This document shows, in pieces, positions 59,101-64,000 of a stretch of 64,000 bases of DNA (position 1 is the stretch's first letter; each line of letters starts with the position of its first letter). Under the pieces are notes generated by a model that saw only the letters and a program-made list of their open reading frames with translations, was not told the origin of the DNA and did not search any database. The stretch is from positions 316,550 to 380,549 of the forward strand of contig MNCI01035121.1 of the NCBI GenBank assembly GCA_015680685.1. The letters run 5' to 3'. The translations under genes and the position numbers were made by a program. This stretch comes from Gnetum montanum (lineage: Eukaryota; Streptophyta; Gnetopsida; Gnetales; Gnetaceae).

Positions 59101-59258
59101 GTATGCTACGTTGCATGGAACATGGGATGTCCCATGTTATGCACGGGGTACGAGACATTCCGCATTACGCACTGCACATGGGACGTTCCACATTACATGT
59201 AGGACACAGGGCATCCTAGAAAAGTGACATGTCATGTAACCCTAAATGGTATAAATAA
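59101..59258 (+). promoter_or_regulatory. Promoter-like block: palindromic repeats and TATA box
   Basis: About three 30-bp-type repeats contain CATGGGAYGTYCCRCATTA-like text. The first holds the 20-base palindrome AACATGGGATGTCCCATGTT (59119-59138). TGACATGTCA follows at 59226-59235, and TATAAATA at 59251-59258. Plus orientation fits a promoter for the spliced gene whose recognised exons begin near 60537, or for an LTR. The transcription start was not determined. Confidence 0.5.
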
Positions 59259-60536
59259 AGGTTTACCCATGGTAAACTTGTCATTTTCACCATCATAGCT
59301 AATAGTCTAGAGTGTAACGTATTCCAAAGAAGAGAGCATAGTACTTACAGAGCGTAACCACCAACAGGCTAGAGCTTGATAATCAAGACAATGGCATGTA
59401 GACGTGAGTGTAGATACTAGGGCCTTGGAAATGTGGATTAAGGGGAGTGCACGCTATGATGGTTCCCCAGAGCACACGTTGGAGAACATTAGGAGGCACC
59501 ATCCGTGAGGTACACTATCATGCTACCTTCATGTGGATCCTTTTGCTTTGTTGTGTGCTATTTTTTTTTGAAGAAATGGGGCAATCTACCAAGTGGGTAC
59601 TGTTGTTGTTACCACCTCCTCTGTGGCCGTGATGCCTTGGCTATCGTGGCCACTGTGGCTGCTACAGCTATGACTGTAATTGTCACCATGGCTGCTGCTA
59701 CCACCATCATGGCTACCATTGCCACCATCCTGGCTGCTGCCATAGCCATTATACCATGGACACAACCACCATCACCATGGCTAGGAGTGACACACAATTT
59801 CTTTGTTATCTCTTTCATTTTATGTTGAGGTAACAGCAAGGGCATCTCATGCGGTGCTACAGAATGAGGGCTTTATGTATCCTATGTAGCGTAACACATG
59901 GTGAAGGGTTTTTTTTTGTGTTCCATGTGGTGGAACAAGGTAAGGGCTTTGCAAGTGTTCTATTTTTACCCTCAAGTCGTGTCATCCCTAATAGCGTAAC
60001 TCGCAAGTTAGAAATGTTTAACTGTTTGTGTCGCTATGCTCTTTGGGAGCATGACACTTGCTACGCTACATGAGATGTAGTAGCTATGTTGCATAGGGTT
60101 CAATTGCTACAATACACAAGGTGTAGCCATTATGCTGCATAGGGTTCAGTTGCTACACTACATGGGGTGTAGTTGCTATGCTACACAGGACGTAGCCGCT
60201 ACGCTACACAGGGAATAGCCGCTACACTACACAGGATGCAGCTACTACACTATGTAGTATGCTATAAGGGTGGGACAAACACTTAGAAATTTTTTTGATT
60301 TAATTGCTTATTCTATGGTTTTCATGCTCCATACTATGAAAAGTTTTTATAGAAAATTGCTACGCTTTACAGAAATGTAATTGACACTTAGAGAAATTTT
60401 ACATAGGAAATTGTCATGCTCTATGAGAGCGTAAACAAAGCTTAGAAAAAAATTTTAAACACATTGTTATTTTTTTTTGTTTTTTTTAAAGAAAATTACC
60501 CTTACTGTGCACTAACGTTTTCATTGTGAAATGCAG
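59259..60536 (+). other. Probable first exon and first intron of the spliced gene, with repeats
   Basis: No coding domain is recognised. Imperfect CCACC, GCTGCT and GCCATC triplets (59630-59800) give Ala/Met-rich frames. A 21-bp-type minisatellite occupies 60069-60270. The block ends in T-rich text and an AG (60535-60536) in front of the first recognised exon, as expected for an intron. Confidence 0.4.
60069..60270. repeat. Minisatellite, unit about 21-22 bp
   Basis: Roughly nine diverged copies of the type GTAGCCGCTACGCTACACAG are present. The unit is related to the CTACTACG hairpins of X6 at 52.4-52.9 kb. Confidence 0.8.
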
Positions 60537-63500
60537 GGTTATGTTGAAGCCAATCTTGATCATAGTTGAGTTGGTAGGGATTTTGTGCTGTATAAGCACC
60601 CCTATACCCAATGTCCTTGCATCCCATGTGTGAGTAGGGAACTAGGTGGTTTGGTTCCAAGAGGGTGTTGAGGAATTCTTAGAGTTCTTGCTTTGTCACT
60701 TCAGTGTTATGATATGGTCACATTTTTCTACTGAAATAGCAGGTGTCTTGGTTGAAATGTTACTGCCTAGAGAAAATCGAGGTATCTTAAAATTCATGAT
60801 AGATGGATCTACTAAGGGGGAAGGAGCAAGGGTCTCAAGTCAACATCCAAAAGGCTTAAGACTTTTGTCTTGGATTTGGATAGTGCCAGAGTTCAAATGC
60901 TACCACAAATATAATACCTTGTTCATTGCTCGCCATATGCGTACAGTTTTTCAAAACCCACTTGGAATCGTATCCTATGTTGGCGAGTGAGTTCTATTAA
61001 GATGATTAGACATTTTATTCTATTTGTTTTGTATGATTTAAAATGCTTATTATGTTTTATCGATTACCAGATTTTTGATCGATAAAGACAGTCTTCATGA
61101 TAGAGAGGGTGCATTAGCCTTGGCCCAAACATCCCTATAAGAGTTCTCCTCCACTAAGAATGTGTGTGCTGGTGTTATAGAGCAACTTGGGGCAGATTTT
61201 AGAACTTATCCAACCAATTAATGTAAATTTTATATGAAGTGTGAGAAGCTTAGGTGGTTGGATGGTGAATGGGCATCCCATCAAATACCCACCGTAGAAG
61301 AAGTACTAGTGCAAATACCATCGTTCCCCACATCATTCACACCAGGTTAGTTATATTATGTGTTTATTTTCATGTATTCTTAATTAATTTTCTCTTTTTT
61401 TTTTCTTTTTGTGGTTGATTTTATATTTGGTTACTATAGCAATAGCCAAATCTAAGGAGGTTACAGTAATTACCTTAGGCTGTAATGAGGCTAACCTTCT
61501 CTTTAAATATGGAAAGGTTGATGAGTCACAATGTTGGCTATGCAATGGGGCCCCAACAACAATTATCCAAACTTTTCAAGAGGCTAGGCTTATGGATCTC
61601 TTTTTGACTATGAACCTAAGCATCCCAATAGGGGAAATGGTTGCCCTTGTTGATCCCTTCACAGAAAGTGCTGACTACTTTCACACATGAGTTCATAATG
61701 TGGAAGTGGTCTTTGAGATCACTGATGACCTTTTTTCAAATCTCTTCAGTGTCCCTTCTAATGGTTTACCCATGGGTGAAAATACTAGCAAGGATCTAAA
61801 CCATTGAGGAGACATCAAAGAATGGATAGGGACTAACAAGGATCGCAAGGGCATTTATATGAAAAAGGTCAAATTGGAGGTAGCCCAACATATTTATCCC
61901 ATATTTTAGGCTGATGCTTTTTCCAAGCTACTTTCCCAAGGAAAAATTCTTGGGGTAGAGCAGGCTTGGATTATGAGGGTGTAATGGAAGAGGGGACATG
62001 ATATAACTGGGATAAGTGTCTTGGAAAAGGCCTACGAGCTGAAATGATCTAGCTACATGGCAAACTTAATGCACATTTCCATGTGCATTTTGCATTTTTC
62101 ATAGCATATTTGCGTAGATTTGCTAAATTTTTGGTGGTCCAGAAGAATGGGATCTAGGTGATGTAAGATTTTACCTAGCTATCCAAACCATGGATGCATC
62201 ACATATTCTGCACCACCTAGTCTCAAGACCCTCTAAACACTATTGGAAAGTCTTTTTCCATGACCACCAAAGATCAAGAAGGATCATCCTTCCATGCGCA
62301 CAATAGCCTTGGAGAGGCTCCCCCCACCAACATGGGTAACACAATGAGGGGGGCACGTCTTATTGCAGAAACAATAAAGTCAAAGTTGAAATTAAGAACC
62401 CTCGTGTTGCAAAGGAACCCTCACATATGACCAAAGGAAGGGGCAAAAGGCTATGCATTAGAGTTTGCAATGTGCGGTATGTGCTCATTGGAGAGTATCC
62501 GTTAGCTAACTTATTTGTGAATTTTTTTTCTTTTTCATGCATGTATGTTGGACTAGTACCCTAACCTTAACTTATGCTTGGTAGATGAGGAAGAGGTCTT
62601 TGTTGTTGAAGAAGAGGCCCCTGCTACAGAAGAGGAGGTTCCTATCATGGAAGAGGAGGCTCCTGCTACAGAGAAGCCTTTTGCAGATAGTGTCCCACAA
62701 CTTGAGAAGCACATGATAGTACAGGAAGCTGCTACACTCTTAAGGCATCTTGAAGAAGAGGGGCTGCATTTTGAGGATGATGAGTTTGTTGGTTTGTTTG
62801 ATAGTGTGTTGATGGGCAATCCCCTTGCTCTCACCCCTAAGGGTTTGCTAGGTAAGAGCTTTGCACCGTCATTTATGTTATCATATCACTTTCCTTCTTT
62901 CCTTGTATCCTCTTCTGTTTGTTTGTTTTCTTGTTTTCCTCTTCCTTTTCTTCTTTTCTTTATAATGCTAACATGTGTTATTACGTAGCAGGTACTACTT
63001 CTGCTACAGGCCCTAAGTCTTCATCTACTTTTCCCCTATAGTTATGGTGGAAACCCTGGATAAGTTTGCCTTTATGGAAGGTGTAGTAGATGACATGATC
63101 AACCACCTAAAGCAAATTGACCCTGAGATAGGTGTGTTAGGGCTATCACATTTTCTTTTTATGTTGTTTCATTTTTACCACCATTTTATGACTAATGCTT
63201 CTTTGTTTTTGGTATAACATCTTCACAACTTAAATGGGACCCAAAATAGGTAGTTGAAGTCAAATTTATGCCTAAACTCCCTCCAGAGGTAATAAAGGTG
63301 CCTCGTCATGTATATGATGAGGCAAGAAAATGTGCGCCATACTCGGAATGATCACTATGGGAGTGTAGACGTGTCAATGAAGATATTTGGAAATGAGTTC
63401 AGAAACTTGGAAAAGAAAAGGCGAGTTAGGTAGCTGAAGTAGAAGACCTATGGTCACGAAATGAATTCCTAATGGCCCATGACAATTCAGATGGAAGTTG

Positions 63501-64000
63501 GCGTACGACCATAACTGATTACATCATATATTGGTTGGCTGTAAGGGGCTAAAACAAGGCCACACGTGAAGTAATCGAACAACATCTGTAAATGGATCTC
63601 TTGGTGCAGAAGAATCAAGTTTGGAAAGATTATAGTGCCAAAGTATATGAATGGGGGAAAGCACGAAAGAATCATAAACATATGTATAAAATGGAACATG
63701 CTTCTTACCACCAAAAGTACTGAGATGCACCTATAGAATGGTGAAGTAATGAGCTATTCCTTGATGTGATTGGCGCTACCTAGGCCTATGATAAATTTTT
63801 GAAACACTTGGTGATTAGTGAATCTCTCGAGAGGGAAATGACCATGCCTTATGGAGAGGCCGCCTCCACCATGTTTTCTTTGAGGCCACCTGCATGGATG
63901 GCCGTGGAGAAAGGGAAAATCTTAGTAGGCGTTGATTTAGGGGAGGAAGACTAGGCTAATTTGAGTGAGGAACAAATCCTTTGATGCTTGGCATTTGGCC
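60537..64000 (+). pseudogene. Spliced FCP1-like gene remnant, copy 2 (runs off the window)
   Basis: Exon 1 (about 60537-60986) reads LKPILIIVELVGILC, EGVEEFLEFLLCHFSVMIWS, then EIAGVLVEMLL and NTLFIARHMRTVFQNPLG. The order and spacing fit plant FCP1/NIF HAD phosphatases (KPILVLDLDGVLC, GVxEFLEFCFxHFxVGIWSS, NTLLIDDSPYKAxxNPP), but both catalytic Asp of DLDG and the later DD are replaced. Exon 2 (61071-61345) continues in frame after a GTGAGT...AG intron with KDSLHDREGALALAQTSL and KNVCAGVIEQL, like the family's C-terminus. Exon 3 from 61440 joins in frame over a CAG/GTTAGT...AG intron. A later exon (from about 62585) has acidic repeats of EEEAPATE; another starts near 62993. Stops show decay. 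Partner, substrate and activity are unknown; loss of the motif argues against phosphatase activity. Confidence 0.6.
62578..62690 (+). repeat. Acidic tandem repeat within an exon
   Basis: The frame reads VEEEAPATEEEVPIMEEEA and continues PATEKPF: three repeats of about eight residues. The exon follows an intron end at about 62584 and runs to a GTAAGAG donor at 62853. The repeat keeps frame, suggesting it arose while the gene was coding. Confidence 0.6.

Noticed and set aside
59505-59845. Ala/Met/Thr-rich frames on both strands
   Set aside because: These are translations of an imperfect triplet repeat, not a protein gene.

Overview
This is repeat DNA from a large, transposon-rich plant nuclear genome. 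I found no intact host gene, tRNA or rRNA. The plant assignment rests on Ty3/gypsy retrotransposons of plant-type lineages: an Athila-like pol with an FMDDFS motif and an Asp-tRNA-type primer site, and Tat-type pol with two RNase H domains. It also rests on GT-AG introns and extensive nesting of old, decayed copies. The species cannot be named from sequence alone; a gymnosperm or a large-genome angiosperm both fit.

Layout. (1) 1-4383: minus-strand Athila-like element A, with a partial 3' LTR, noncoding 3' region, protease and part of gag, but no RT, RNase H or integrase. (2) 4384-14640: decayed Tat-type copy with gag and protease on the minus strand (10.1-12.8 kb), a hairpin-like tandem array (9.6-9.9 kb) and a spliced plus-strand gene remnant (5.75-9.3 kb) resembling an FCP1/NLI-interacting-factor phosphatase. 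(3) 14640-28769: LTR-like repeats (family X) and unique-looking host repeat H, interrupted by element B (16044-25933), a structurally complete Athila-like element with 5-bp target-site duplications CCCAT, both LTRs, PBS, PPT and disabled gag, PR, RT, RH and INT. (4) 28770-39548: plus-strand element D with long LTRs (2.3-2.6 kb), gag, PR and an integrase tail but no polymerase core; its left LTR carries a solo LTR (C) of the A/B family, and its leader carries a short retroposed insert flanked by a perfect 27-bp repeat. (5) 39549-53400: paralogue of host repeat H, head-to-head family X copies, a plus-strand Tat gag-PR fragment (45.1-46.2 kb), and an inverted copy (49.5-51.2 kb) of the sequence into which D inserted. 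(6) 54835-58990: minus-strand Tat pol remnant (INT, archaeal-type RNase H, RNase H, RT) flanked by hairpin-type tandem arrays. (7) 59000-64000: promoter-like repeats with a TATA box and a second copy of the spliced FCP1-like gene on the plus strand, running off the window.

The window dates its own insertions: B, C and D each have a paralogous empty site elsewhere in the window. The signals I consider most worth following are the GATATC palindrome array at fixed spacing from the LTR TATA box, the tandem units whose 4-bp stems covary around a constant 6-base spacer, and the spliced, antisense FCP1-like gene whose two copies share the same loss of the catalytic DxD motif.
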